Source: Malachius bipustulatus (Eukaryota; Arthropoda; Insecta; Coleoptera; Melyridae). Taken from it: a DNA stretch of 64,000 bases. How positions within the stretch are numbered: position 1 is the stretch's first letter; the number at the start of each line of letters is the position of its first letter. This document shows positions 10,951 through 22,301 of this stretch, piece by piece. Position numbers and translations under genes: made by a program. The DNA lies in NCBI GenBank assembly GCA_910589415.1, contig OU342639.1, positions 8,626,268 to 8,690,267 on the forward strand, given 5' to 3'. The notes under the pieces were generated by a model, which was not told the DNA's origin, did no database searches, and saw only the letters and a list, made by a program, of their open reading frames with translations.

Positions 10951-12186
10951 TCGTCTTTATTAACGAAAATACCAGTGTTACATTCACATAATACTTAAGT
11001 ACCAAGTACAATAAAAATGAATTCAGAAATTCTATAGTTATGACCACTGATTCTAACTCTAACAGACGGCGAAGTTTAGCGTAACGCTATTCTTACACTT
11101 AACCGCCTGTTTGTTTTACCCCACTTAATAGTTACTAACATACATTAAAATAAAAGAAAAAAATAAAATCCCATTATCACTATCACTAACACTATCCACC
11201 TTCCCCGTATGTGCTGAGCTCAACAAATGTAGCCTAATCTTTTTGCGAAATGACTGCGAAGACATGTCCTTGTACTTTTGGCTGACTTCGTTGTACATTT
11301 TTGCGGAAAGATATGAGAAACTGCGTTTAAACAAAGAAGTTGAATGCCGAGGTATGCGCAAAATGTTCAAATTTCTGGTACGTCGATCATGAACCTGCGA
11401 GCATGTAATGAGTCTTCCTCTCAAGTATTCGGGTCTCGATGTCAGCATTAACTTGTGTATAAACACAAGGTAGTGATATCTGACGAGCTCAGACATACTC
11501 AACCACTCCAACTCTGGCAGTTTGTGCGAAACATGGTCAAACTTTCTCAACCCATAGATAAACCGGATGCAACTATTTTCTCTCTTTTGTATGCGATATT
11601 TAGTAATAAAGTCAAGACAAGGAAAATACAAAATGTCGCAGTAGTTTACAACTGAGAGAACCAAACTTTCAGATAATTTTTTCCTCACTTTAAAGTTTAG
11701 TAACGCCTTGGAGGCGAATAAACATCTGAGACGTACGTATACTTTTTTTACCAAGTTTTTAACATGTTCCGTAAAACGCAGTTTGACATCGATTTGTATA
11801 CCAAGAATTTTTCTTGAAGTCGAGAACTGCAGCCTTTCGCCGCCAACATATACAGAAACCAAGGATTCAAGATTTCGACGACTGCGAGATGAGCAAAACA
11901 ACATTAATTTAGATTTATTCGCGTTTACCGTTAAGCCATGCTGCGAAGAAAAGTGAAGAAAATTATCGATGTCTGCCTGAAAACTAGCAATGGATCGACC
12001 CAATTCACCCTTATAGAAGGTAGAGAGCAACTGAGTATCATCCGCAAAAGACTGCAAAGCACAAAACTGAACCTTGGTGGATATATCAAATATGTATATT
12101 AAAAACAATAATGGACCCAGGACAGAGCCCTGAGGCACTCCAGAAGGTATCTGAACATTATCAGAACATGTACTGAAATGGATCGC
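10951..12186 (-). pseudogene. CR1-like RT, 3' half (palm to C-terminus) and 3'UTR
   Basis: On the minus strand a 360-codon open frame (to the stop at 11125) encodes the second half of a LINE reverse transcriptase. It begins AIHFSTCSDNVQ and continues into IPSGVPQGSVLGPLLFLIYI. The catalytic QSFADDTQLL follows near 12046, then KILGIQIDVKL, CIRFIYGLRKFDHVSH and a long C-terminal region. A 3'UTR of about 170 bases follows, ending in AATAAAG and the ATT tail. The protein begins exactly where the RT half at 16115-16820 stops, with no overlap and almost no gap. The two are read as one element split by the 3.9-kb insert between them. The GVPQGS and FADD motifs are intact, but the missing endonuclease and the split make it dead. 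Clade (CR1 or relative) is judged by style only. Confidence 0.82.
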
Positions 12187-13045
12187 ACCTAGGTAGGATG
12201 ATAAGGAAATTATTTCCATCTCCCTCGTTAAATCAGCTCAAATCGAAAAAGCAAATCAAATCGAAAAAGCAAATAGTGCAAGAATAGGTACGTAAATACC
12301 TGAAGGTAAAATTGTTAGGAAATTAAAACGCAGCCACCCGCCGTTACATCAGGTAAACGATCCCTGCCAGCACATTAAATATTCAGAAAAATAGAAATCG
12401 CTCTAGCACTAGCTGGTCACATTCCAGCACGGAACAGCAAGAGAGTGGCCACCGCAAGGGTAAATAAACATTGCCAGACCTCGCACCGATTGAAAGGACA
12501 GGATGACCTAGAAACAGACCGGGTGGAAAGATTTGTGAAATCAGAATCAAACAATAACCCCTTGCATTGCAGGAAGACAATAGTAAGTCGCTAGGTATTC
12601 CACCCACGAAAATGAAAATTACACCAATCGATAAAGCGAAAAAATAAATGAAGGTAGCCGGAAATACATCGCGATCCCGAAATAGCAAGCAGGTGGAAAT
12701 GCGAGATGAAAGTTAAGCCGGTGTAATTATAATAGCTAGGCACAATGGAAAGGTACAGAAAGCGTCGGCCGATTTTAACGAAAATTTAGGTAGTTCAGGT
12801 GTAGGACAATTCAGTAAGATAGCCGCGAGGTCAACTCGCCAAGTCTTAAGATAAGGGAAATATGATAAGGAATAAAACACATAAAATCACGGTATAAGGC
12901 AGTGCCAAGAAGTTGCATTGTTACGTGTCGTGTTTAGAAAGCGGGCGACTGCTTCTATAAAAGCAGACGTCTTACAGAAGCACCAGACAGATGAAGATCA
13001 GCTTCCAAGCAGGTCGCATCTGACTCCTTAACCCTTTAATTGTTG

Positions 13046-13414
13046 GCCAGAGATGACGCTTGTGTGAACTCCGGTCTACAACTCCTTCTTTAACCTAAAA
13101 TTCAGCCAGAGACGACGCTAGTGTGAACTCCGGCTGAGTTTTCCTTAATCTACCTGAGAATTTCCATTGCCAAATTAGTTAGGGTCAACTCGTACCCGAA
13201 CAAACTTCTAAATCACAATTCTTAACCGATAATTCAGCCAGAGACGACGTTTATGTGAACTCCGGCTGAGTTTTCCATCATCTACCTGAGAATTTCCATT
13301 GCCAATTTGGTTAGTGTCAAAATAGCACCCGAACAGAACTTCTAATCACAGTTCTTACCCGATAATTCAGCCAGAGACGACGCCTGTGTGAACTCCGGCT
13401 GAATTTCCCTCCTA
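13046..13414 (+). repeat. tandem array, about 132-bp unit
   Basis: The core GCCAGAGACGACGC plus GTGTGAACTCCGGCTGA recurs starting at 13046, 13105, 13237 and 13370, giving spacings of 59, 132 and 133 bases. The full unit includes ACCTGAGAATTTCCATTGCC and a stretch ending in GATAATTCA. The first copy is truncated and diverged. It lies inside the insert that splits the CR1-like element. Confidence 0.85.
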
Positions 13415-14646
13415 AACCCAGGAAAACCCAATGAGAAAATAGTTAGGGAAGATCTTTCTTCTAAATAAAATCCACATAAATAAATAATCAAACAGATTCA
13501 CCAAATCCACGAACGCAGATCCCATTTTAAATCAAGTAAAATAATCAACTAGGAGTTAGGCGGCATCAGCAGCAAATACTTAGTAGGTACCTACTCAATC
13601 ACGTTAACCAATAAAGAGTCCGCGGCAGGAAGCAATTCCTCACCAACAAATAATTTATAAATAGGAAATTGAGATAGAGCTAGGAAGAAAATGGACCCAG
13701 GTCAGGAATAAAATAACCTGTGAATAATAATTAAAGCGGCACGTTATTAGAAATAAACCAAGTTAGGCAGGAAGCAGTCCCTTTAAATTATACGACTTTA
13801 AGAAAGTGAAAGTTAGCAATTCCTCTCATTGTATATCAACGTGAATGAAGCAGAGCACCCTCCGATATACAACAAGTCCAGATAGAACAAGGCAGCGTTG
13901 TCAGATGTAGTATCGGCTACTCGCATATATTATTAGGATATACCAGTTCCATTACAACACCCAATCAGGATTTATAATAGGTACTCGATTACCACACGTT
14001 GGGGAAGGCATTCATCTCGATGTCCAGATGGAGACCTCGGGGAGCCGGAGAAAGAGCATGACTCTTTAAAGTGGAAATCGCAGCACGCCCGGGGCAATAA
14101 AACACCCGCAGTTGTAGGATAGGCAAATCAGCGAATAGAGAATCAAAATCACCAACATTAGACTGGCCTCGAGAGTGGGTAAAGCCAATTTAGATTCAAA
14201 AACCAAATTGATCATTATAAGGTCGTTTTTCCGAATCTCTTCTAACCAGATTTTATACACACCTGAATCTTATGTGACAAACGCTATTATTATGTTTCTC
14301 ATCATACTATCTACGCTCTTTGGGGTGATAGGCCGACGTACTCGTGTTACTGGCGAACCGGTGGCTGGTACCGATACAAAAGATTAAGTAATTTGTCTGT
14401 AAACAAGCCTAAACACGAATGATAAACAAAAGTCCAGCATTTTCAATCATTAACTAGATTATTGGTTAAAGAGTCGTGGTCTGTAGTATGGTCAGCTAAT
14501 AATCACGTTGAGGAACAAAGATTTTCGAGAGAAAGACCGGAGCCAACATGCTCTGAGTAATAAATTAAGGTGTGTAGAAAAATCTACAATAATACAGTTG
14601 AGGTTTCAATCTGAAAAGCACTCGAATGACGAGTAAGGTAAATCAC

Positions 14647-14835
14647 AAGGTAGAACAGTGACAAATGCCTAAGGGCAAGGTAATATATGTGACGTAAAAG
14701 TCGCCTTACGGGGCAGAATCGACAGGTGCAATAAAAGGTATAACAGTGACAAATGCCTACGGGCAAGGTAACATATGTGGCATAAAGGTCGCCTGACGAG
14801 GCAGCATCGACGGGTGCAATAAAAGGTAGAACAAG
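14647..14835 (+). repeat. tandem duplication, 88-bp unit
   Basis: Units start at about 14647, 14735 and 14823 with AAGGTAGAACA or AAGGTATAACA followed by GTGACAAATGCCTA and GGGCAAGGTAA. Two complete copies and the start of a third are present, differing by scattered substitutions. It is the second array of the insert. Confidence 0.85.
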
Positions 14836-15294
14836 ACAAATAACAAGAAGGTATACAAAGTGATAACTAAATACAGTATCACCCAGGTTATGAATTAAAT
14901 TAACGGAGGTGGAATATATTCACACTCCTAGGTAAATCAACTGTAAAAATAAAATCATTAAATAAAAGAGAATCGGAAGGAACGATTTTATAAGAGATAC
15001 GAAATCAAAATTCAGGAGAAGTGGCAACCCCGTACTCGAATGAACCTCGCAAGGCAAGACTATCTTAAGCGGTCCGAATCCTCGTATCCAAACACGAAAG
15101 GTAGCTCGGTAACCGAACTTGCCGCCGGTCCATCTAGGCGCGAGATTCAACACAGTCCGATACAACGGGCGACTCCGCTAGCCATACAGGGCGATCCTCC
15201 CGGTTGTGCCATAGGTACGAGGTCTACACATAAATAATTGTAATCGGTGAAATAATACACGATAAATTCGTACGAGAAATTGAATAGGCAAACA

Positions 15295-15612
15295 AGACAG
15301 ACATTCCCGCCATATCTCGGGTAGTCTGTAACCAACATGGTTGTATTCTTTAATTAATTCAAGCAGTTGCTTGAATTGAAATCAAAGAAATCAGAAAAAG
15401 GAAATTAGGCAAAGAAAATCGTTGAGTAGGTAATCAGACAGACATTCCCGCCATATCCCGGGTAGTCTGTAACCAACATGGTTGTATTCTTTAATTCATT
15501 CAAGCAGTTGCTTGAAATGAAATCAAAGAAATCAGAAAAAGGAAATTAGGCAAAGAAAATCGTTGAGTAGGTAATCAGACAGACATTCCCGCAATATAAT
15601 GGGTAGTCTGTA
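15295..15612 (+). repeat. tandem array, 141-bp unit
   Basis: Units start at 15295, 15435 and about 15576 with the run AGACAGACATTCCCGC. Each runs through GTAGTCTGTAACCAACATGG and a short palindrome (CAAGCAGTTGCTTG). Two units are nearly identical and a third is cut short after about 40 bases. High similarity suggests recent expansion. Third array of the insert. Confidence 0.87.
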
Positions 15613-16114
15613 AACGAAACAAAAGTAAAACGAAATAATAAGAAAGCACAGGTGCGCAAAAGAGTGGAATCCGAAATGGATTGGAGTTTGAAAAATGCAT
15701 GAAAGGGATTCATCATTCGCTTTCCATTGTTTTGTACTCTCTATGCAAAATGACAGCCCCTCTCGCCCTTCACCATTTTACGCCCTTGCAAACGAATTCT
15801 CTCGCTCATCATTCGCTTTCAGACATCTGATAGGAAGTCCACCGTTAACAACAGGTCTCAGTTAAATTCCCCGCTTTTCCGAAAGAAATCCCAATCAACC
15901 GAGATACAATGAGTCATAGTAGGTTCTTTTGCACATCCGTTTCGGCCATAGTAATCCTGGCATACCTCAATCGACGAGCAAGGGTAACTACGTAAACACA
16001 ACGAGAGAAACACAGCGGTCCTATTAGGGGAAACCCAGAGGTAAATAGACGATCACAGTGGCTTTTCGCCACAGAGCAACGGGCCCGGGTCCGCCGCGTT
16101 ACAGTACCATTCTA

Positions 16115-16820
16115 CCTCACACACTGACTTCTGCCGCCAAGATAGTTCTCGAAGAACGAGACAGATATGTTGTCAAATCCAATATAACCCAGTTTCGCAC
16201 AGAGAAGTTTGTGATTTATTTTGTCGAACGCCTTAGAATAATCAAGAGAAAGCAGTAATGCACACCGCCTCCCATCAGTTGCTCTAATTATATCATCCAT
16301 TAAGTTTAACAATGCTGTGACGGTGCTGTGGCCCTTTCTAAAGCCGGACTGATTTTTTGGAAGAATGGAATTATCATCTAGATATCTGACAATCTGAGAC
16401 GAAACCACTCTTTCCAACACCTTGGACAAAACGGGAAGCAAACTTATTTGTCTAAGGTCAGACAATACCCTTGGGCATGAAACTTTGGGAAGGGGGAGGA
16501 TGACAGCTTTCCTCCGAAGACGAGGAAAATACCCTTGCAACAAACAGTCAATTATTATATTAACTAAATGTGGAAGAATAAATGGAAACTCATTTTGATC
16601 ATCATAAGATTCAGACTATCCACACCCGCAGAATTTGATGCAATATTTCTAACTACCCTCAGCACCTCACTCGCATCAACGGCGACCTGAAGAGTGAACT
16701 CATTTTTTCCTTCAAATTTATTATTCTTGTAAAACGTAATAGCGTCGCCCGAGGGATCAGCATCACTGTAAACCGAAGAAAAGTAATCATTTATCATAGT
16801 AGCATTAAAAGAGCTACTAT
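16115..16820 (-). pseudogene. CR1-like RT, 5' half (fingers), frameshifted
   Basis: On the minus strand the first half of the LINE reverse transcriptase is visible. MINDYFSSVYSDADPSGDAI leads into VLRVVRNIASNSAGVDSLN (pre-RT linker and first fingers motif). Near 16590 a one-base shift moves the frame to EFPFILPHLVNI, then LLQGYFPRLRRKAVILPLPK, ISLLPVLSKVLERVVS, NQSGFRKGHSTVTALLNLMD, LLLSLDYSKAFDKINH (catalytic Asp of motif A) and SFFENYLGGRSQCVR. It stops where the 3.9-kb insert begins and resumes at 12186. The 5' end is truncated at about 16820, where the bases ATCATAGTAG recur in inverted form. Confidence 0.85.
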
Positions 16821-17569
16821 GATAAAATAATTAATGAAGAGTAGTTATAAGTACCTACCTATGTAAAGCTCAATGATAATTGGAACAAATTTCAACAAAA
16901 TAGGAAATGAAATTGGTGTAGAGTGTAGACTGTGGAGTTTGTTCACAGCATCGGTTTAAAAGTTACCTAAATTAAGCAACCTACTCATGTTTCGGGATCT
17001 GAACAATTATTTTCCGGTGAAAAGTTCAAATATAAACATGATGAATTCAGCTGGATTGACTGAAAAACTTCTCCCTTCGATTTCACGGCGGGAGGCACCT
17101 CGAGGGGTTCAACATGCTATATAAAACAAGCCAGAGTCATAATTGTGTGCTGATGCTCCAAGAACAACAAGCAGAAATTGCAAGTTGGAACATTGTGAAA
17201 TTCGTTGTTTATGATAATTTTAACTCAGCTCATCAAAACTTTCAAATCAAAAAACATCATTTGTTGGGTTAATACGCACGAAAACGCAGTTTGGGGGCTT
17301 TTAAATTGACGCTAACTTCGGTGTTCTGGATATAATTCAACAGGGTAAGCGCCAACATTTTAATTTTTGATTAAAAAAATACAGAGCAGTACCTACTTTA
17401 GGTTTGTTTACAAATAGGTATATACGTTCAACAGATCTATATGTAATCACTAACGAGGAAGTTTTACTTAACTAAAAAATGGGGGTTTTCTGATTTTCGA
17501 TCATATTAAGCTTGAATTTTTAGATTTCTGGAACTTACAACGAAAACGGCTCAAGATTGTTTGGTATCT
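16821..17569. other. intron 2 of RGS gene, unrecognised part
   Basis: AT-rich intronic sequence with no recognised gene or repeat. Confidence 0.4.
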
Positions 17570-17677
17570 GTTTTCTTTTCTTCTTGTTATATTACTGCTG
17601 TGTTTATTTTCTGTATGTTACCTATTTACACTTTGTATTCCCCGCCGGTAATTGGCTTCGGCTGTAGGCGGCTGTAC

Positions 17678-17716
<39 letters not shown>
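17570..17716 (+). mobile_element. 3' end of a LINE with (AAAT)n tail
   Basis: A T-rich stretch leads to GCCGGTAATTGGCTTCGG and GCTGTAGGCGGCTGTACT, then about ten AAAT units (17679-17716). Stem-loop-like GC segments followed by a short-repeat tail are typical of LINE or SINE 3' ends. No coding part remains, so family assignment is open. Confidence 0.45.
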
Positions 17717-18218
17717 AAGATACAGGAAAACGGCTTACATTTTCTATTTTATCAATAGTTCCTATTTTATCAATTGGTTGAAGCTATTGTCCTTAACTTA
17801 GAGAAGTAAATCCAGCTAATTCACTAAATTATGTAATACTACCACTACCGCATCATTTAAAACTTGGAACATGAAAAGAAAGAAGCAAGAAGGCAATTTA
17901 CGAGTAATGAAATTTTCATCTCAAAGCTATAAGACACAAGCCTGTCCCCGCCCATGACAGTGCAATCACACTTCTCATATTTAATTATTGTATATAATAA
18001 ATGTTTTATTGAACGCTCAATTTCGAGCAAAAAATTGATAAAGAAAAGCGCGATGCAGATAAGAAGACGCATTTTCCGGGTGATTCGGATAAAACTATTA
18101 AATTTAATGAGTTTAGAAAACATTTAAATGCCACTTCTTTGAATCACCAGTATAAAGATGAAATTTTAATTCAAATCTGATAAGGTCTCTTCCCAGATGG
18201 AACTGAAGTATAGTAGTA
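17717..18218. other. intron 2 of RGS gene, unrecognised part
   Basis: No recognised gene. Short minus-strand frames (17857-18123) lack motifs. Confidence 0.4.
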
Positions 18219-20079
18219 TAGTGGAGAGGGTCTGTCAAAAAAAGGCTCCATCCGCCTTGGACTCGAGAATTTTTTTTGATTTTTTTTTTCATAAAGTTGA
18301 GAAATGTGCATGCGAAGACATCGGCAATGGGTTTTTTTGCACATAATTCGCTTAATTCAACTCTGAGCATAGTAAATATCTTGTCAAAAAATGAAGAGCT
18401 CTCGAAGACGCGTAATTTGAACTTTGACTGGTCCAAATCGGTCAAACGGTTTTCGAGATATCGCATTTTCAATTTTAAGGCCCTTTCTTCAGGGTCCCGC
18501 CGCGGTGCGAATACACCGCCGTCCGTGTTCGCGTGTTTTGCATGGAAAAAATCGACTTAGGGACTTAATTTTTTTTTTCATCGACAGACAGCAGTGTCCT
18601 CAATGATGCCTGAAATTTTGAAGTCGCTATCTCGATTAGAGGGGGAGGGGGAGGGGAAATCATAATTAAAATTCAAATTGCTATAACTTTCGCTAATATT
18701 GGGGCGTCGGGCCCAACCAATGGGACATGACTCTTTGGAATGCCTACTTTAAGACGGTATTTTTTTTCGATTTCGCCAATATTGGCAAGATGCCCGCAGA
18801 AAAACCGATTTCCCTCCCTCCCTTTTTTTTAAACTGTTTTTTTGCCATGAAAGAAGGGGGTGGGAGTAAAAAATTTTTCGTCATCAGACGGGAATTTTTT
18901 TATCTTTGATTTGAGCCTCAGTAGACCTCGATCGGATAATTATTAAGGTCACAGGGTCACCAAACGCGTTTGGTCCTGTAGAATGGCAAGGATTAGGGTT
19001 AGCGGGTTCCGCTACCCGGCATTTTTTAGGGCTAAGTGTCCCCTTTCAAGATTTTCTTACCCCATGTCGCTATCTCAATTAGGGCCTGCACGCGGACGTG
19101 ATATGTAAACCAATTAATCTAGCGTGTGTGTCTGTGAGAGAAGAGAGAAAGGAGAGGGAGCGCTAGGCTTGGCCCCCGGCTCTCGCTGCTCCGCGGCTAG
19201 ATTAATCACGTCCGCGTGCAGGCCCTAATTGAGATAGCGACATGGGGTAAGAAAATCTTGAAAGGGGACACTTAGCCCTAAAAAATGCCGGGTAGCGGAA
19301 CCCGCTAACCCTAATCCTTGCCATTCTACAGGACCAAACGCGTTTGGTGACCCTGTGACCTTAATAATGGTCCGATCGAGGTCTACTGGGCCTCAAATCA
19401 AAGATAAAAAAAATTCCCGTCTGATGACGAAAAAAATGTTACCCCCACCCCCTTCTTTCATGGCAAAAAAAAAGTTTTAAGAAAAAAAAGGGGGGAGGGA
19501 AATCGGTTTTTCTGCGGGCATCTTGCCAATATTGGCGGAATCGGAAAAAAAAAACATTTTAAAGTAGGCATTCCAAAGTGTCATCTCCCATTGGTTGGGC
19601 CCGACGCCCCAATATTAGCGAAAGTTATAACAAATTGAATTTTAATTATGATTTCCCCTCCCCCTCCGCCTCTAATCGAGATAGCGACTTCAAAATTTCA
19701 TGCATCATTGAGGACACTGCTGTCTGTCGATGAAAAAAAAATTAAGTCCCTAAGTCGATTTTTTCCATGCAAAACACGCGAAAACGGACGGCGGTGTATT
19801 CGCACCGCGGCGGAACCCTGAAGAAAGGGCCTTAAAATTGAAAATGCGATATCTCGAGAACCGTTTGACCGATTTGGACCAGTCAAAGTTCAAATTACGC
19901 GTCTTCGAGAGCTCTTCATTTTTCGATTGCCGATGTCTTCGCATGCACATTTCTCCGCCAGGGTGTCGATTAAATTTTTGAAAATGCCACCAAAATGAAG
20001 AGGGGGTCCAACTTTATGAAAAAAAAATCAAAAAAATTCTCGAGTCCAAGGCGGTTCGAAAGTTAGACCCTCTCTACTA
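18219..20079. mobile_element. foldback element 1 (1.86-kb palindrome)
   Basis: Two arms of about 0.9 kb are inverted copies around a short GC-rich centre (about 19125-19195). The outer ends read GTGGAGAGGGTCT on the left and AGACCCTCTCTAC on the right, flanked by TA; AGTA is also repeated outside (18215-18218 and 20080-20083), so the target duplication is TA or AGTA. The arms share the run CCTTGGACTCGAGAATTTTT, a segment rich in CGCGG near 18490 and 19800, and CTAACCCTAATCCTTGCCA near 19000 and 19310. The left arm has about 56 bases (18326-18382) missing from the right, and the right has about 60 bases (near 19925-19985 and 19985-20008) missing from the left. Frames on both arms (18276-18560, 19698-19950) are mirror images and not genes. 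It lies in RGS intron 2 and would fold into a long hairpin RNA. Confidence 0.9.
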
Positions 20080-21048
20080 AGTAGAGTTCATGTTAAATTT
20101 ATTACCACAATCATATTAACAAAAAATGACCCAGGACAAACAATAAAAACAAAAAATATCATAAAAAATTAATTAGCACATTTTTTTTCAACCCACTCGC
20201 CAGTCAGTGATAAGAGTATCAACAATCCCGATAAATGTAATAAATAATACAGGACGGGAGCACAGCTGTATCCAAGAAAAAAACTTGATTCTTGTGTTGT
20301 AGGTGAGTTTTTATTAACGTTATCAGTTTTGTTTATTGTTATAGCCTACCTACTGTTTTAGTGTTAGTAGTGTTTACGGTGCCCGTACTGCCGGTGTCAC
20401 CTCTCTCCTCTACGGGTTGCATTTCTCGGCCTGAAAGTTTTTTCAAATTTCTGCGTGCGCGGTAGTGTGTGATATTACGGTACTTAGGTACTTTAATGTG
20501 AACTTTAATGTGAACTTTGGTAAACTTTACTAAGCATTTCATCAGCGAGAAGTCGATGTTGCAGATAGAAATGGGGGAGAGTTTGATGGTTGGAAGTGCT
20601 TCTTAGCCCTTAGCGGTAAGTTTAACGTTCAGCTTGTTAAATTGTGAGCGAGTACCTACCTACTTGAGTGTTTTTCTCGATTGTTTTCTCTTTTAGTATG
20701 ATTTTACACAGTTCCTCATCCGCCATGACTACCTACCTATACCTATTTTGGTAATCTCTATAAGTAGGTACCTATAGGGACCTGGCTCGTACGCCTCAGG
20801 TCATTGGTCAGGTTAGGTTTTTCCCCTGAAATTTCAAGTAAGTAAATTATAAAATATAGATGTCATATAAAAAGCCGTAAGGGCAAGGGAGAAAAATACC
20901 TGACCTGACCAAAGACCTGACTTATTTAGTGGAGGGTCAATCAGCAACGGTCAGCCGCCCAGGTCCTTATACTTAAAATTAACCCCTATTTATTTCTATC
21001 TGTTCTCTAATTATTCCAGTCCACCTAATTTTTCCAATCCACTCAATC
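20080..21048. other. intron 2; small hairpin repeat at 20774-20970
   Basis: Mostly unrecognised. At 20774-20823 and 20891-20970 there is a diverged inverted repeat: GGGACCTGG, then CAGGTCATTGGTCAGGTTAGG, against its complement with TACCTGACCTGACCAAAGACC. It is possibly a short MITE of about 200 bp. No gene seen. Confidence 0.45.
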
Positions 21049-22301
21049 TAGTTATAAATTGTGACGGGCCTGAACCTAGCGCCAAGCTCTAGCGCCGAGG
21101 GTACATATTTCCGTGCAGTGTTGCCACGTCCTCGCGAATTTCTGCAATCACTTCAGTGGGATTTTAAGCGACTTTCGTGAATTTAATTGGCAATGAACCT
21201 CGAATTATTACAAATTAGTCTTTGCTTTAGATGTACCTCCGACAAATAGTGGTGTAATTATTTTAAGTGTCCAGGGACGGAGATAGGATTTTTTAAATTC
21301 CTCACACCTATTTTTAAATGAAAAATTAATTTCCACTGTCTTCCGACCAATTAATTTGGATAAAACTTACAAATAATTTGGATGAGATGTTTCTCTTATT
21401 GGCGGCATATATTGTTTTTTCATGTCATTCGGCATTAAAAGAAATCAATTTAACTAAGAATCTATAAAATTAAACAAAAACCAAAATTTTTATTTTCGAT
21501 ATATCAAAAATATATTATTCCCATCGGGTTACGTCATAAAAAAAACATTCACCGAAAAATCATACGCACAAGTATTCCATCCATAAGAATTGCTGTGAAG
21601 CTAGTGAAAATTAATTTCGCATTTAAAGATAGATGTGAGGAATTAAAAAAATCCTATCTCCGTCCCTGAACACGTACGCACCACTATATATTTGTCGGAG
21701 GTACATCCAAAGCAGAGACTAATTTGTAATAATTCGAGGTTCATTGCCAATTGGACGCCGTTATGCAGAAAGTTACCAACCCACAATATACCAGATCTTG
21801 GGTTGGGTGCTGATTTGGATAGTTGTTAATAATGCGTTCTGCATCCTGTAAAAACCTACCAAGCCTCAATTAATAATATGTATACCCTATAAAACGCGAA
21901 AAAGCTAACCAACATGTTCATTCTTTTAATTTGCAGAAACCTACCAACCCACAAAAAGTTACCACTTTACCTTTATATTTTATGATTCAAAATACTTATT
22001 TAAACAAACATAAAATATCAAAAGACCTATCTAAAATCAAAAAAGTTTCAAATCACTATTTAAACATCCTACAGGTTTCTTAAATTAATAAAAACTTTAA
22101 AGCTGATTATCTCAGTTTGTCACTTTTGAGCGTTGGTAGCTTTCTGCGTATCGCCGTCCAATTAAATTCACGAAAGTCGTTTAAAATCCCACTGAAGTGA
22201 TGATGCAGAAATTCGCGAGGACGTGGCAACACTGCACGGAAATATGTACTCTCGGCGCTAGAGCTTGGCGCTACGTTCAGGCCCGTCACAATTTATAACT
22301 A
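21049..22301. mobile_element. foldback element 2 with nested insertion
   Basis: Left arm 21049-21340 and right arm 21605-22301 are inverted copies once a 407-bp nested insert (21753-22159) is removed; the arms then are about 290 bases each. Ends read TAGTTATAAATTGTGACGGG and its complement, flanked by TA, consistent with a Tc1/mariner-type TA target. The arms share GCGCCAAGCTCTAGCGCC-type sequence and CAGGGACGGAGATAGGATTT. The 264-bp loop (21341-21604) has no recognised coding sequence. Located in RGS intron 2. Confidence 0.9.
21753..22159. mobile_element. 407-bp MITE nested in foldback 2
   Basis: The insert begins GGACGCCGTTATGCAGAAAG and ends with the complement of GGACGGCGATACGCAGAAAG. 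The 28-base terminal inverted repeats match at 24 positions. AATT is duplicated on both sides (21749-21752 and 22160-22163). The intact left arm of the host palindrome supplies the pre-insertion sequence: removing the insert and one AATT restores GCCAATTAAATTCACG exactly. Ends and target duplication are thus certain. No ORF. Subterminal copies of ACCAACCCAC or similar recur inside. The superfamily is not decided; a 4-base AATT duplication with GGAC ends is not diagnostic to me. Confidence 0.92.

Larger units (their letters stand above)
12187..16117. mobile_element. 3.9-kb insert splitting the CR1-like element
   Basis: This block interrupts the reverse transcriptase between residues SQCVR (ending at 16115) and AIHFST (starting at 12186). 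The tetranucleotide ACCT occurs at both edges (12187-12190 and 16114-16117) and is a candidate target duplication; joining there leaves the frames one base out, so exact ends are unsettled. It has no convincing ORF. It contains three unrelated tandem arrays (about 132-bp, 88-bp and 141-bp units), a TATAAAAG with downstream leader-like sequence near 12956, and a GC-rich right end with GCCGCGTTACA (16092-16102). The lack of coding capacity and the array-rich interior fit a non-autonomous LTR-type (LARD-like) element, but matching LTRs were not demonstrated. Class is therefore open. Confidence 0.6.

Noticed and set aside
12240..12275. Short direct repeat AAATCGAAAAAGCAAATC as a CRISPR-like or satellite array
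   Set aside because: Only two adjacent copies, eukaryotic context; simple local duplication.
18276..18606. Frames in foldback 1 arms (also 19698-19950)
   Set aside because: They are mirror copies created by the palindrome and carry no motif.
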